From Arthrinium phaeospermum (taxonomy: Eukaryota > Ascomycota > Sordariomycetes > Amphisphaeriales > Apiosporaceae), in contig QYRS01000003.1 of NCBI GenBank assembly GCA_006503535.1, positions 3,162,001 to 3,226,000 of the forward strand: DNA of 64,000 bases, read 5' to 3'. Below are positions 47,598 through 58,800 of this stretch, in pieces; positions within the stretch are counted from its first letter, which is position 1, and the number at the start of each line of letters is the position of its first letter. A model generated the notes under the pieces. The model ran no database searches, had not been told where the DNA came from, and saw only the letters and a program-made list of their open reading frames with translations. A program made the translations under genes and the position numbers.

Positions 47598-50312
47598 GCT
47601 GATGGATATGGGATCTGCAAAAAGGCAAGAGAAAGCTATGTCCAATTTTCCTCACTTATTTCCAAGCTTTGCCAATGCCTCAGAAGAATGCAATTGCAAA
47701 AAAGTCCTTCCTTTTGCCAGCTCAAATCGAAAGCTTGGTCCACGCCAAGTGCCCCAAGCCAAGAGATACAAGCTTCTGCTAAGAGCTCGAGTTTGTGGGG
47801 AGGGATTGGTCGTCCAGCGGCAGCACTGCTTCAAGCCCCAGACCTCGTTCAGCCAAGATAGCGAACAATTGCCCCTGTTGCGGCAATGGGTCTCAATGTT
47901 TACTTCCCAACAAAACGATCGTGGGTCGGGACGACAGGTGGGCCGGCGGCGAAGCGAACGGTAGCCGAGAGGATCGGATGGTAGCAGCGCAGCGAACCGA
48001 CGACAGTTGATGCTTAAGCAAACGAAGGATAGCAGATGACTTGCTAAAGATGCACTGACCGAGGAGTGGAGAGAGACGGGGGAAGAGAGGAAAGATAAAA
48101 GCACCCAAAGTTCCAAGAGTGGGAAGAGATTGGGGACGGGGGACAAGGGACGGGTTGTATAAATTCAAGTGGCCTGGTGTAGTAGCACCATCATCTCATC
48201 CTTCTCCGTTTGGTGTCAGGGTCGCGTATGTTGCCAAGATCCAAATGCATGGTGATCGATCCGGCTACTCTAGGCCAGTCGATTTTCTCCAACTATGTAC
48301 TTCCTGACAGTGCGCCTAGGAATTCCATCCTGGCTTCGAAATACCAACATCAATGCTAGCTATCAGCATTGGACTAACCTAGGTCGCTATGGGCAGGCAA
48401 GCTGCCTTGCTTTGCAACTCGAAAGAGAAAGCTGCAGGTCTGGGTATCAGGTGATAGGCCAGAGGGCTCGCAGGACTGGTAGCTCCGGACGCAAGTAGCT
48501 CTTTCCCATCCCATGTGTGTGGGACCACCCGCAAGCCTCTCTGCGTTAGCCTGATTAGTCTGCGCTGAATTGCATGGAGATCATCGATCCTCCACGACCA
48601 GGGGTATGGGATTTTCTGCCAACGCCGCTGTATTATTCGTTGGGTAAGTGTCTTTTTCCTTTTTTTTTTTTTTTGCCCTTGGCTTCTTGTAAGCCATCAC
48701 CGACAGACCGTGCCTTGTTAGCCGATTCATGCATAAGCGGTACATGTACTGCCACTTTGAAACATCGCGGCTTTCAGTTGTTGTTGCCTACCTCTGGTGT
48801 AATTGCCCTTGCCCGATGACAGGTTCATTAAATATGCACTGACGGAAGACAGATGTCATTGCAGATGCGGGATGGAACTGTACAGTTGATCTTAACTTTT
48901 GACGTGCGCAAGAAGGTTAAACAGCCCTCCTGGGACGGTCACACGCTGCCAAATTGAGCAAACACGGTTTGTTTGCCTTGGACGGATGACCTATCTAGGT
49001 AATCGGCAATTGTTTTGTTTCGAATCCTTGAATGCAAGCAATAGACCATCGTCCTTCTCATTTGCCAGTATGATGCAACGGCCCGGAGTGCGGCAGAAGG
49101 AAATTTCTTTTCTGGTCTTCGGCTTCATTTTCATCAATATCGATCCCTCCGCAGCAGGGATGATGTCTGTTAGCCAGTAGCTTAGCTCTCAAACCCCACG
49201 GGGGCTAATCCGTAGTTTGTTTGCTATCTTCCCACAAAAATCATGTTTCTCGGGAGGCAAGGCCGCCCTAGATTCCATACTCAACCACCCACGAAGCGCC
49301 ATCCCTCTTCGTGACGCAAGTCCTGATTTTCTGGCAGGTTTCAGATCAGACGTAGCGAGCTCCCGCAAATCAAATTCCCAGGATTTGGAGTGACACGCCA
49401 GCTTCTCATGCAACCGAAATGCAGTGAAACACTGCAGCGCGGGGAATACATAGAATGAACCAGCCCCCTCTGATCAATGGCAAATCATTTCCGGCCATGA
49501 TATCTGAACGACGTGGTACTTACTTGTCACCCCGGGCCCAGACACCCGCCACAATTGTTGGCCAAAGCCGATTCGAGCTACGCCTGTCCGTCGCCAACCG
49601 TTTGCGTACTAGAAGATGCGCCGGGTTGCCTAAAGAGCCGAGACTACGGAGTAGGTACAGGAATTGTCTCGCGGGTAACTTGAACACGAGGTTACACAAA
49701 AACAAGCGCACAATTTTACTGGTTCGATGGTTTGTTTGGCCTACCTAGCTTGGGTCTAATAGTTGCCTACACGTGTGATTCCTAACGGCGTCAAAACAAA
49801 ATGTCTCTGGATGCGGCCTTAGTTGCGCTGGTCTACGGGGAATAGTCGTGTTATAGACTATGGTGTACTCTTCCGGACTGGTTTTACAATGTGCGACTAT
49901 TTACGAGCAAGTGCTCAGCGCTCATGCTCAAGGCACCACTTGCCTTGTTAGAAATTGAACAAAGTGGTTCCCAGTTCCTCGACTCCGGGCCGCTTGATAG
50001 CATGCATACATGTGTTTGAATCTGCGTTTACTGATTCCGTCGGTTGATTGACTGCGCTGAATCCAGCCTCCCCTATCTCCTTTGTACCACCAAGTTCATA
50101 CTGTGGCTATCTAAGTAACGTAGGTATGTGTATTGGAACAGCTTCCCATCCCGCCTGTTTGCAGCAGTCCGGAAAGTCAGCTAGAACTTGTAGGTCTCTG
50201 CAGAAGCACATCGCGCAGTCAGTTTTGCCTTCTGTTCATTACCGTGCAAGAAGAAGAGGAGGAGGAGAAGAGGGAAGAAGAGGGAGACTCAAATACCTGT
50301 ATAGGCAGGAGC
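47598..50312. other. 2.7-kb intergenic spacer
   Basis: Upstream of gel and downstream of the pseudokinase gene. It contains a T run (48657-48674), an ACCTAGGT palindrome (48377-48384), and a GAAGAAGAGGAGG purine tract (about 50248-50285). No gene is supported. Confidence 0.5.
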
Positions 50313-52130
50313 CTACCAATTCCTCACCTTGTTGACCCGAATGTTCTGGATGGCCTCAAAGCCGCTGAGGGTCGGACTATCGCCATCTTTACCATTGCTG
50401 CTGCTGGCACGCTTGTATCCTTGCATATTGTCAAAGCTGCTCTTGGAAGACGTGACAGCGCCGGCAAAGATACCACCCCCGATCAAGCTCGGGCGCTTAC
50501 CGACGATCACAGGCGGATTGTACTGGAACCCATCATACTCGTCGCCATCAGTCGCCGCTGATGAGGTAGAGGCAGCTGCGTTCTCTTTGGTTATGCTAAG
50601 TCCGCTCATGCCGTAGTCCTCACCGCCTCCGCCTCCGCCGCCGTACTGGTGAACGCAATGCGGCTCGTTGATCCCGCTCTCGCGCAAGACCTTGTACGTC
50701 TCCTGTTCGACCTCCTGGGCCGTGGGGCGGTCCTGGGGTGTGACTGAGAGCATGCGCGCCACTACCTTGCACATGGGTGCAACGCCGCGGAATATGGCGT
50801 CGCTCTTCTTGTTCGCATCCTTGGCGAGACCCGCCATCCAGGACTCGACCTGGCCGAGGTTCTTGTGGAAGGACGAGTCCGGGACGGCGCCGCCTCTTCC
50901 GGGCATCTTGTGTTTCGCGGCCCGGTGCGAGGCAAACGAACGGGTCTGCCGCTTCATCTGGAGACCGAGCAGCTCTAGTATGACACAGCCTAGAGAGAAT
51001 ATGTCGGCGGCTTGAGGGTTCAAGTTTGGGGTAGGAGTGTGGGACGCCGGCGTGGAATTGTTAGATGGCTCGGAGGCGTGTCTTGGTATGGAAAAGGTGT
51101 AATCGCTAGGAGGAGTCGAAGGGGGCGAGTGTAACGCCGGTCTTCTCTGCGTGTTTATGGCAACAGTGGACGGGCGGAACCACTGCTCTGGAGCGGCATA
51201 AATGTAAGATTCCCTATCGAATGCTGCCTTGTCGGACGAATTGGCCAACGTTTCGGCACTGAGGCGTGAGAGGTCTGTAAAGAACACATCGTGTTTCGAG
51301 TTGAACAACACCGTTGACGGCTTGATCTGGCCGTGGGCCCAGCCACGGCTGTGGAGATAACATAATGTGTCGACGAGGCAATGGATCCAATTCATGACAT
51401 GGGCTCTCCTATCCTGCTTCGCCAAGGACTTCAAGGGGGTTGGTAGGGCTCCCAGCACCGTTTTCAGGTTATAGTCGCTAGCTGGGGTAAACAGCACGTA
51501 TCCAAATCCTTGGTGGGTATAAGACGAAAAGTACGAGACAATATGGTCGTTTTGTATGTTCTTGGTGCAGTTTATCTCCCATAAGAAGTCGGCCCCTGAG
51601 AGCATTCCTTGAGCTGTTCCTACGGGAATACGGCGTCTCGAGAAGACTTGACCCGGGAAGTTGGGCAGTTCGACCTTGTCAACCGAATGATTTTGGCTCA
51701 GTCCAGCAACTGGTCGCCTGTCCACGATATCAAGTGGAATGACTTCATCAACACTATACACGGCGTGTTCTCCCTTCTCCAGGGTTCTAATCAGATAGTG
51801 AAACTGCCGGTAGTAGAACCTCCGGTCTACTTTGCCGTTCCGCGTGGCCGTCAATGCCAGACGTTCAATATGGTCGAGGCCTATGGGCAGGTCGTCGTCG
51901 TCCCAGGAATCATCCACTATCCCGAAGATCTGGTCCGGAACGCCGAGGTCGACCAGAATCAGGAATATACGCGGGGCCTTTTCGCGGATCCATTCCCAAT
52001 AGGTGCCATCGGTCAGGCCGTCGCCGAACCCCAGCGCCCAGTCCAGCTTCTGAACCTCATCGGGGAGGAGCTGGTTGCAAACAAACTGCCTGGTGACAGT
52101 CGCTTCGATTTTCGCGGTATCCCACCACAT
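50313..52130 (-). CDS. Protein kinase-fold protein, probable pseudokinase
   Basis: Single-exon gene of 605 residues; ATG 52130 (MWWDTAKIEATV) is the first in-frame ATG. Residues 1-150 form a fungal-specific N-terminal region (for example DGLTDGTYWEWI, LILVDLGVPDQIFGIVDDSWDDDDLPI). Residues about 155-480 follow the kinase fold: subdomain VIB reads WAHGQIKPSTVLF (about 264-276) where HRDLKPxN is expected, so the catalytic Asp is Gln268; the activation-loop start is FFTDLSRL (DLS in place of DFG); APEQW (313-317) replaces APE, ADIFSLGCVILELL (375-388) is subdomain IX and PQDRPTA (465-471) subdomain XI. No Lys in a VAxK context is seen. A Ser/Thr/Pro insert (about 335-370) precedes subdomain IX. 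The tail is low-complexity with a glycine run (about 497-505). It is probably non-catalytic; role unknown. Confidence 0.8.
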   Translation of the reverse strand: MWWDTAKIEATVTRQFVCNQLLPDEVQKLDWALGFGDGLTDGTYWEWIREKAPRIFLILVDLGVPDQIFGIVDDSWDDDDLPIGLDHIERLALTATRNGKVDRRFYYRQFHYLIRTLEKGEHAVYSVDEVIPLDIVDRRPVAGLSQNHSVDKVELPNFPGQVFSRRRIPVGTAQGMLSGADFLWEINCTKNIQNDHIVSYFSSYTHQGFGYVLFTPASDYNLKTVLGALPTPLKSLAKQDRRAHVMNWIHCLVDTLCYLHSRGWAHGQIKPSTVLFNSKHDVFFTDLSRLSAETLANSSDKAAFDRESYIYAAPEQWFRPSTVAINTQRRPALHSPPSTPPSDYTFSIPRHASEPSNNSTPASHTPTPNLNPQAADIFSLGCVILELLGLQMKRQTRSFASHRAAKHKMPGRGGAVPDSSFHKNLGQVESWMAGLAKDANKKSDAIFRGVAPMCKVVARMLSVTPQDRPTAQEVEQETYKVLRESGINEPHCVHQYGGGGGGGEDYGMSGLSITKENAAASTSSAATDGDEYDGFQYNPPVIVGKRPSLIGGGIFAGAVTSSKSSFDNMQGYKRASSSNGKDGDSPTLSGFEAIQNIRVNKVRNW

Positions 52131-54084
52131 CGCTACCACCAAGCAGTGCAAAAGCTGACCATGAAGTGTTGATCTGCGGTACGCGTCTGCCAAAGACCAA
52201 GTGCAGATCTGTGCCTGAAGACTGTCTTGCCTAGGGGAACAGAAAACCAGGGCGGTTTGCAATTATGAAGACATCTCAAGCAGGCTGTTGCGTGTAAGAG
52301 CTCGTGCTTTGGACGTGGACTGATATTACATCAGCTAGCTGAGTGAGCGTGTCAGTTGGTTGATAATATCTTCTGTATCCAACGGGCACGAGGAAGAAAA
52401 AGCAAGGCTCTGTGTGGGTCAAGCTGGTGGCTGGCTGCATGTCGATATCAGCATGGCAGGCTTGGAAAGGAAATAACCCTGTATAAGTCCTGGGGCACAG
52501 GTTCGGTGTGAGGGCAGCCATTGGTGTGAGAGAGGATGGTACGAGGGCTGGATATCTTGAGGTGAGCTATCGTCTTACTGCTTGGCTGTGTGCATGCGTC
52601 CCATCTCACTGCCCCCCGGCGAAAGCGAAGGAAGTGGGAGCATTTGCATTGGATCTATTGAGCTGTCAAGATTGCATCGGCGCCATGATTGGCTGCGAGA
52701 GGCCATAGATAAGGATCTCTGGGCAAGCTGGGGGCCATTTCGCCTGGACCACCCATCCCCAGATCCATCGTGCCACGCAAAACCTATGCGGGATGGAGCA
52801 TGGAGCGCAAAAGAAACCCCTCGTGCTTCAGCAACTCTGGTCGCTTTTGTGATAGTTCACACGAAAAAGGAACCTCCAAGCATTGAGGGTGCGTGATTGA
52901 CGGGCTACAACTTAGGCCGTCACTCGACAGTGGCAGGCAGCCAGTAAAACTTGGCGACCGGAGAAGGGCGGTGCTGGGGGTTGAACCCCCACGTATCAGA
53001 ACCTTTCGACTCGGAAGGTCCGCGTGCCATCCCCTGGTCTCGACTATTGATAGAGAACCATCAATCTATTGAACATTGATACCAGCAGATATCATACTCA
53101 GAGCACGTAACCACCGCTTAAAGTGATCAGATGATTACCGGGCCCCTGCAAACAAACTTGTTGCCCGGCCCGAAGTTGTCTTAAAATATATCCATATTGT
53201 TAAGGAGACGGACGGCGGATCGTCACAAGACTCACATCTTCAACGCAACCACCCTATCTCTCGGTACCACGGCAGGAAAAGGTGCTGGCAGTGATCGGTT
53301 GCAATGACTTCCGGTCGCCCCATGCTCGCCATGCTCGCTTTCCTGGAGGCACACACGTATTATCGCAGCATTAGGTCAACACCCCCTTCTGTGTTTCTTC
53401 CAAGGCATTGTGCATTGAGGCAAACTCGTACTCACGAGGCCGCAGTGGTAGCCTATATCGAAAGAGTATTGTTCGTGAGGAGTGTCCAATTCCCTGCAGC
53501 CCTGTCCATCTCAGGCAGACATGGCTGGTGCCTAATAATATGTTGTAATATAGCTACCGTTACGGAGTATATGCGTGCCATATATAGAACGAATAAGCGG
53601 ACCGATAAATATGACATCCAGGTTCTCCAATTGGATGGAAAGCAAGCCGAACATCGCCTATTTTGATTCGACGCAGTCCACATACATCTACGTAGTGCGG
53701 CGACAATAGGCTGCATGTAATCAGAGAGGATCTGATATGAGAATCATCAGTCTCTAGTCCTCATCTAAATTAAACCCGTTAGCCGTGCCAGTATATGGTG
53801 TGTTCAAATCCATGCGTACAAACCAGCACCACAATGGAAGACGCTATGTCATATATGAGCTCCAGATAGGGGGGATCATGTGGTTCGAGAAGAAACGGCC
53901 GTAAATTTTCAATTATCATCTGATGCTTGCTCTATAAGCTACATCTGCCTGTAATGCAGAGATGTTTACCATGCTACTTTGATATAATGTCCTCCCGAGA
54001 CTTGCCAGCTGTCCGTCCCGTCTATCATACATACAACACCACTCTCCCAGAGCGCGCGCCGAAGTAAACAAACAACCTCGCTGA
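52131..54084. other. 1.95-kb intergenic spacer with a tRNA-like remnant
   Basis: Promoter side of the pseudokinase gene and 3' side of the short-chain dehydrogenase. No protein-coding region seen; the tRNA-like segment at 52970-53045 is listed separately. Confidence 0.5.
52970..53045 (-). other. Possible tRNA-like remnant
   Basis: On the minus strand a T-arm-like hairpin (stem 52991-52987 with 52979-52975, seven-base loop GTTCAAC, an almost standard B box) follows a seven-pair hairpin (53021-53015 with 53005-52999, including a G-U pair that only works as minus-strand RNA) and a D-arm-like GACCAGGGGATGGC. The anticodon-arm loop would be nine bases and the 3' acceptor strand GCACCGC has no partner upstream, so it is not a functional standard tRNA. 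Could be a decayed tRNA or tRNA-derived element. Confidence 0.3.
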
Positions 54085-55164
54085 TCAAATGAGCGCCGCC
54101 TTCTCCTCGCCCGCCACGGGCCCCTTCCGCCCCACAAACGTCTTCATGCCCTGGTCGACGCCGCTGATGCGCCGCGCGATCCGCTGCACGCCGACGGGCA
54201 GCACGTTGTACCAGTCGACCCAGCGGGCGTAGAGGGGCATGGCGATGTGGTCGCTAAGGCCCATGTCGATGGCCGCGATGATCTCCTTGGCCACGTCGAC
54301 GGGCTCGACCACGGGCGCGATGAAGGGCTGCGGCGACCGCACCCCGCGGAACAGCGGCGTGCTGAGCTGGCCCGGCGTCACCAGGATCGTCTTGATCTCG
54401 GGCGTCTCGTACAGCTCCGCCGCCAGCGACTTGTGCAGCGCCGTCACGCCCGCCTTGGCCGCCGCGTAGTCGGTCAGCTGCGCCGAGCCCAGGTGGCCGA
54501 TGACGCTCGACACCGTCACGATGGTCCCGCCCGTCTCGTTGCGCAGCATGCCGGGCAGGAACTGCTTGATGGTGTAGAAGTGGCTGAGCAGGTTCGTCGA
54601 GATGCTGCGCTCGACCTCCTCGGCCTCCATGTCCAGCAGCTTCTTGCCGACCACCTCGGCCGCGTTGTTGATGAGGATAGTGGGCAGGCCCAGGTCCTGC
54701 TCGATCTTGGCTGCCACTTTGGCGATCTGCGCCTTGTCCGAGACGTCGCACTTGTAGTAGGTGATGCCGCGGGCGTCGGTGGCCTCGAGGTCGGCCTTGT
54801 CGAGCACGGCGACGGTGGCGCCGCGCATGCCGTAGACCTCAGCGATAAGCAGGCCGAGGCCGCTAGCGCCGCCCGTGACAACGATGACGTCCTCGCTCAG
54901 GTCGACCTCGCGCGGCATGCCGTAGGCGATCTTGTGGCTCATCATGTTGCCCATCCAGACCATGGTGACGGCGAAGGCCCAGGCGATGGTGACGCGCATG
55001 GGCATGGCGTCGAACTCCATGTGCTCGGCGCGGAAGCACAGCGGGATCAGCCAGGCGATGAAGGGGTGGAAGATGGTGACATTGAGGACTTTGAGGAGGA
55101 GGTCGATGGAGATCGGAGCCCACAACGAGTCGCGCATCTGCGGTGGCCTCGGGTGGTTGTCCAT
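54085..55164 (-). CDS. Short-chain dehydrogenase/reductase, membrane-anchored (SDR16C/RDH10-like)
   Basis: Single-exon NAD(P)-dependent oxidoreductase of 359 residues. N-terminal hydrophobic segments (about 22-45 and 57-75) suggest ER or lipid-droplet membrane anchoring. Rossmann motif VVTGGASGLG at 95-104, NNAA at 166-169 (usual NNAG changed in the last residue), Asn191 in STNLLSH, and the catalytic set Ser220, Tyr233, Lys237 in VSSVIGHLGSAQLTDYAAAKAG. Asp122 after the second strand (VAVLDK) favours NAD(H) over NADP(H). Downstream PGQLSTPLF is the usual post-catalytic loop. Relatives act on lipids, sterols or retinoid-like alcohols; the substrate here is unknown. First in-frame ATG is 55164 (MDNHPRPPQM). 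Codon use is very GC-rich. Confidence 0.9.
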   Translation of the reverse strand: MDNHPRPPQMRDSLWAPISIDLLLKVLNVTIFHPFIAWLIPLCFRAEHMEFDAMPMRVTIAWAFAVTMVWMGNMMSHKIAYGMPREVDLSEDVIVVTGGASGLGLLIAEVYGMRGATVAVLDKADLEATDARGITYYKCDVSDKAQIAKVAAKIEQDLGLPTILINNAAEVVGKKLLDMEAEEVERSISTNLLSHFYTIKQFLPGMLRNETGGTIVTVSSVIGHLGSAQLTDYAAAKAGVTALHKSLAAELYETPEIKTILVTPGQLSTPLFRGVRSPQPFIAPVVEPVDVAKEIIAAIDMGLSDHIAMPLYARWVDWYNVLPVGVQRIARRISGVDQGMKTFVGRKGPVAGEEKAALI

Positions 55165-55832
55165 GTTTTCGGTCGGGCGTATAGGACTTGGGAGGGTTAT
55201 ACTAGAGATAGACAATTACAGACGAGTATTTAACTTTGATTAGGTAGGGGTGGGAGTATATAGTATGTAGACGCGCAACAATGGATTGCCGACCAGCAGG
55301 CAATTGAAGTCTTGGGGAGAACCGACGAAGAAAGAAGAAGGTAAAGACAGTTTCCGTACGTCGCCAGCGAAACCTAGTATGTTGTCTGGAAGGAGGGACG
55401 ATGATGAGACCACATGCGTCGTGTTGTCCCGATACTTAGTAGTAAAAAAAGCTGTCTTGTCGGGCCAGCAGTCGTTCGCCGATCTACGCCGGTGGGAATC
55501 GGAGCTTTGTGAAACGCATGGCCTGAGCGTGACGACCCCTGGCATGTTTCAACACCCCCACCAATGGCGGGCCCAACCGCTCGGCAGGAGAGGCAGGGGG
55601 GACCAGGGGCCTTTTCAGCTCCCTAAACTGCTACTAAACGGCCCCGTCCGGCGTCTACCTCAATCTTAAAATATGCATAAATTCATCCACGTGTAAATGT
55701 TCAAGGCAATAACGACGGCAAGTTTTATGTGATATACTTATACTTCATCGTATGAATATATAAAATCTGCCATCCGAAAAACAAATCAACACGACCCATG
55801 CCTGCTTGCTCGAGTGCCTGACTAGCATCACC
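55165..55832. other. Intergenic spacer
   Basis: Between the SDR promoter and the 3' end of the mosaic surface protein gene. AT-rich at 55670-55770. No gene recognised. Confidence 0.5.
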
Positions 55833-58800
55833 TCACACGTTCGCCGCCTTGATGCACCTCGCGCCGTCATTACTACTAGCCGAGGGCCCGTTGGAGACCT
55901 TGACGGCCGTCGTGCCGTTGGCGGGGAGCGGGAACTTCCAGATCTGGCCGCTGTTGTTCTCCGAGCCGTAGAGGAAGCCGTCGTCCGAGGCGTAGACGGC
56001 GCCCCACTGGTTCTTGCCCGCGATGTTGCCAAAATCCGTAAAGACGGACCACGTGCGCGCGGTTCGGTCGAACCGCTGCAGGTACGTGTTGGCGTTGGGC
56101 GTGAGGCCGCCCGTGTTGTACGCGAGACCCCAGAGGTAGTTTCCCCCGCCGGGGACGTACGCCCAGTCGATCAGCGTGTAGGTCGGGTTCGCCGTGCCGC
56201 TCGCGAGCGTCCGGCCGAACGTGGCCGACCCGGGCTTCAGGTCCACCTGGATCCACTGCTTGCCGTTCGCCGTCGCCCAGTACTGGTTGTTCTCGTCCAC
56301 GTCGCCCGCATTCAGGGTGACCGTCACGTTGAGCGAGCCCAGGATCGTGGTGTCGCCCGAGGCCGCGATCCGGATCAGGTCAGTGTTCGACAATGTTCCT
56401 ATTGCGCCGTAGAGGTAATTGTCGCCCACGTTGTACCCCATGGCATTGATGCCGCGCGATCCATCGCCAACAGGGCTCTTGACCAGAGTAGAAGCCCCCG
56501 TAGTAATGTTGACTCGATAAAGGGACACATTTTGTATGAGATAGCCCGAAGGATCGCAATCCAACGTGGGGAGCGGAGTTTGTACAATCACTGTTCCCGG
56601 TGCTGTTCCACTTGGTGGTACGGTCGTCGTGGTGGCCCCGCTGATCTTTGCAGTCCCTGTATATTGCGCTGTCGTTGTGACGTACCCTGTCGGTTCCTGG
56701 ACGATCACTTTGTGGAATCCAACATTAGCATTTCTGGGCCGAGGTATTTTTACTTGGTCGGCTTACCTGTGCCAGCAGCTGTCCCGCTAGGGGCGACCGT
56801 CGTGGTAGTTACTGAAGTGCCGTTGTACTGTCTATTTGATTTCATGTGAGCAACCATCAAACTAGGCCAATCGGCAATGTGCTCGAGCCAATTGGACAAC
56901 ACGGTCAGAACATCACTTACCTGGTCACGGTAGTATAACCTTGTGAAAATGATGTTGAGCTTCTGCTAGAAGATATGGTTGAAGAAGTAGAAGACGTAGT
57001 AGAAGGTATAGTAGAAGATGCAGTAGGGGACGTAGTTGAGGACGTAACAGCAGTAGATGGGGAAGAAATCGATGTAGCGGATGTTGTTGAACCCGTGCCA
57101 CTACGGCTCAATGTCGATGAGGAAGCAGAGGAAGATGGCAGGTTGATCGTCGTTGATGAGACTGTACCGCTACTGACCGAGGAAGATGATGGTGTAGCAA
57201 AATTCGTGCTGGTGAGACTATCAACTCCTGAGGAGCGGGTATTGGCGACACTACTGGTGCTAACGACCGAACTGGTACTGACGACCGAGCTTGTATTGGC
57301 AGCCGAGCTGGTACTGACAGTTGAGCTGGTGCTGACAACAGTCGCTGAAGTCGGCGTCGTTTCGGCCGGTGAACTAGTTGTAGTCGTCACCAGAGACACC
57401 GTAGCACTTGTAATCGAGCCACTGAATGTACTCTGACCGGTGCTTGTGGGCAATGTTGCAGCTACCGTAGCACTAGAGCTGCCCTGGATGATTGAGCTGT
57501 TAGCGGTGCTGAATGGGCTACTGCTTGCGGAATCCTCGGTATTCGTGGTCGTGCTTATACCACTAAAGTTACTATCAGTCGAGGTTGCAATGAAAACCGA
57601 GCTGGTACTGGTCCCTGTATCTGTAGTCTCTGAGGGAGTAGTGGCGCTGCCTTGAACGCTGCTCGTCGAGGTGGTACTTGAGGTATCTATGGTCTCTGTG
57701 CCACTGGGACTAGAGCTCGAGCTGTCTCCAGCTGTAGATGTCGATATATCAGGGGTAATATTGTCAGAGGACGATGGGTTGCTAATCGACAGACCATCTT
57801 GGGCTGTGCTTGTAATGTCCATTAAAGAAGGCAGAGAAGACTCAGGGGTGGATGCCTCCGTTGCCACACTACTGACGGTACTATCAGCTGAAAAATCGCC
57901 GGTTGCCGTTATCAGATCCCTTGTAGTAGAGGAGGTTCCAGTTTCCGGAATCGAGTCTATGACTGAAGAAGGTGTAAGTGAGACCACGGGTGACTCTGAG
58001 CTGCTAGAAAAGCTACTTGTCGTGGTCTCAGCTACGGTCGTCTCGCTCATAGTGATCTCACTCGTCATCGGCTCGTTCGTGGCTGGCTCACTTGTTGTCG
58101 TCTCGCTCGGTATCGTCTCACTCGTAGTGATCCCGCTCGTCGTCTCGCTCATGGTCATTTCGCTCATCATCGTTTCACTCGTCATAGCCTCACTCGTCAT
58201 TGCCTCACTTGTCGTTACTTCACTTGTCGTTACTTCACTTGTTGCTGCCTCACTTGTCGCTGCCTCGCTTGTCGCTGCCTCACTTGTCACAGCCTCGCTT
58301 GTCGTGGGTTCAGTTGTCCTTGTCGCTGCCTTACTTGTCACTGCCTCGCTTGTCGTGGGCTCAGTTGTCGTGGGTTCAGTGGTCGTGGGCTCAGTGGTCG
58401 TGGGCTCACTCACAGAAAAGCTGTCTATCGAGGCCATCGTTATTGTCGCAGCTGATGACGAGTCCGCCCCGGAAACTGGACTAACCATGCCAAGATCCGT
58501 TGATGTAGATGTAGAAGGCGAAGCGGATACTTCAGACGGTTCAGACCTCCCAGTCTCTATGCTTGACGTAACATCGTTTGGTGTCGTGTTACTCCCAGTT
58601 GTGATGTCCCCATTACTTTTCGTCGTAGCCGTATCAACAGTATTTGAGAAGGTCGACGTCGAAGTGGCGCTGTCCGTAGAGCTAGTAAGATCCGTGACAC
58701 CAGGATTGGTTGTGGAGGTTATCTCTGAAGTTATATATGTCAGGCCTGCGGTCGTCCCAGTTGTAGTGGTTGTGCCAGGTGTAATGGTTGTGTCAGGTGT

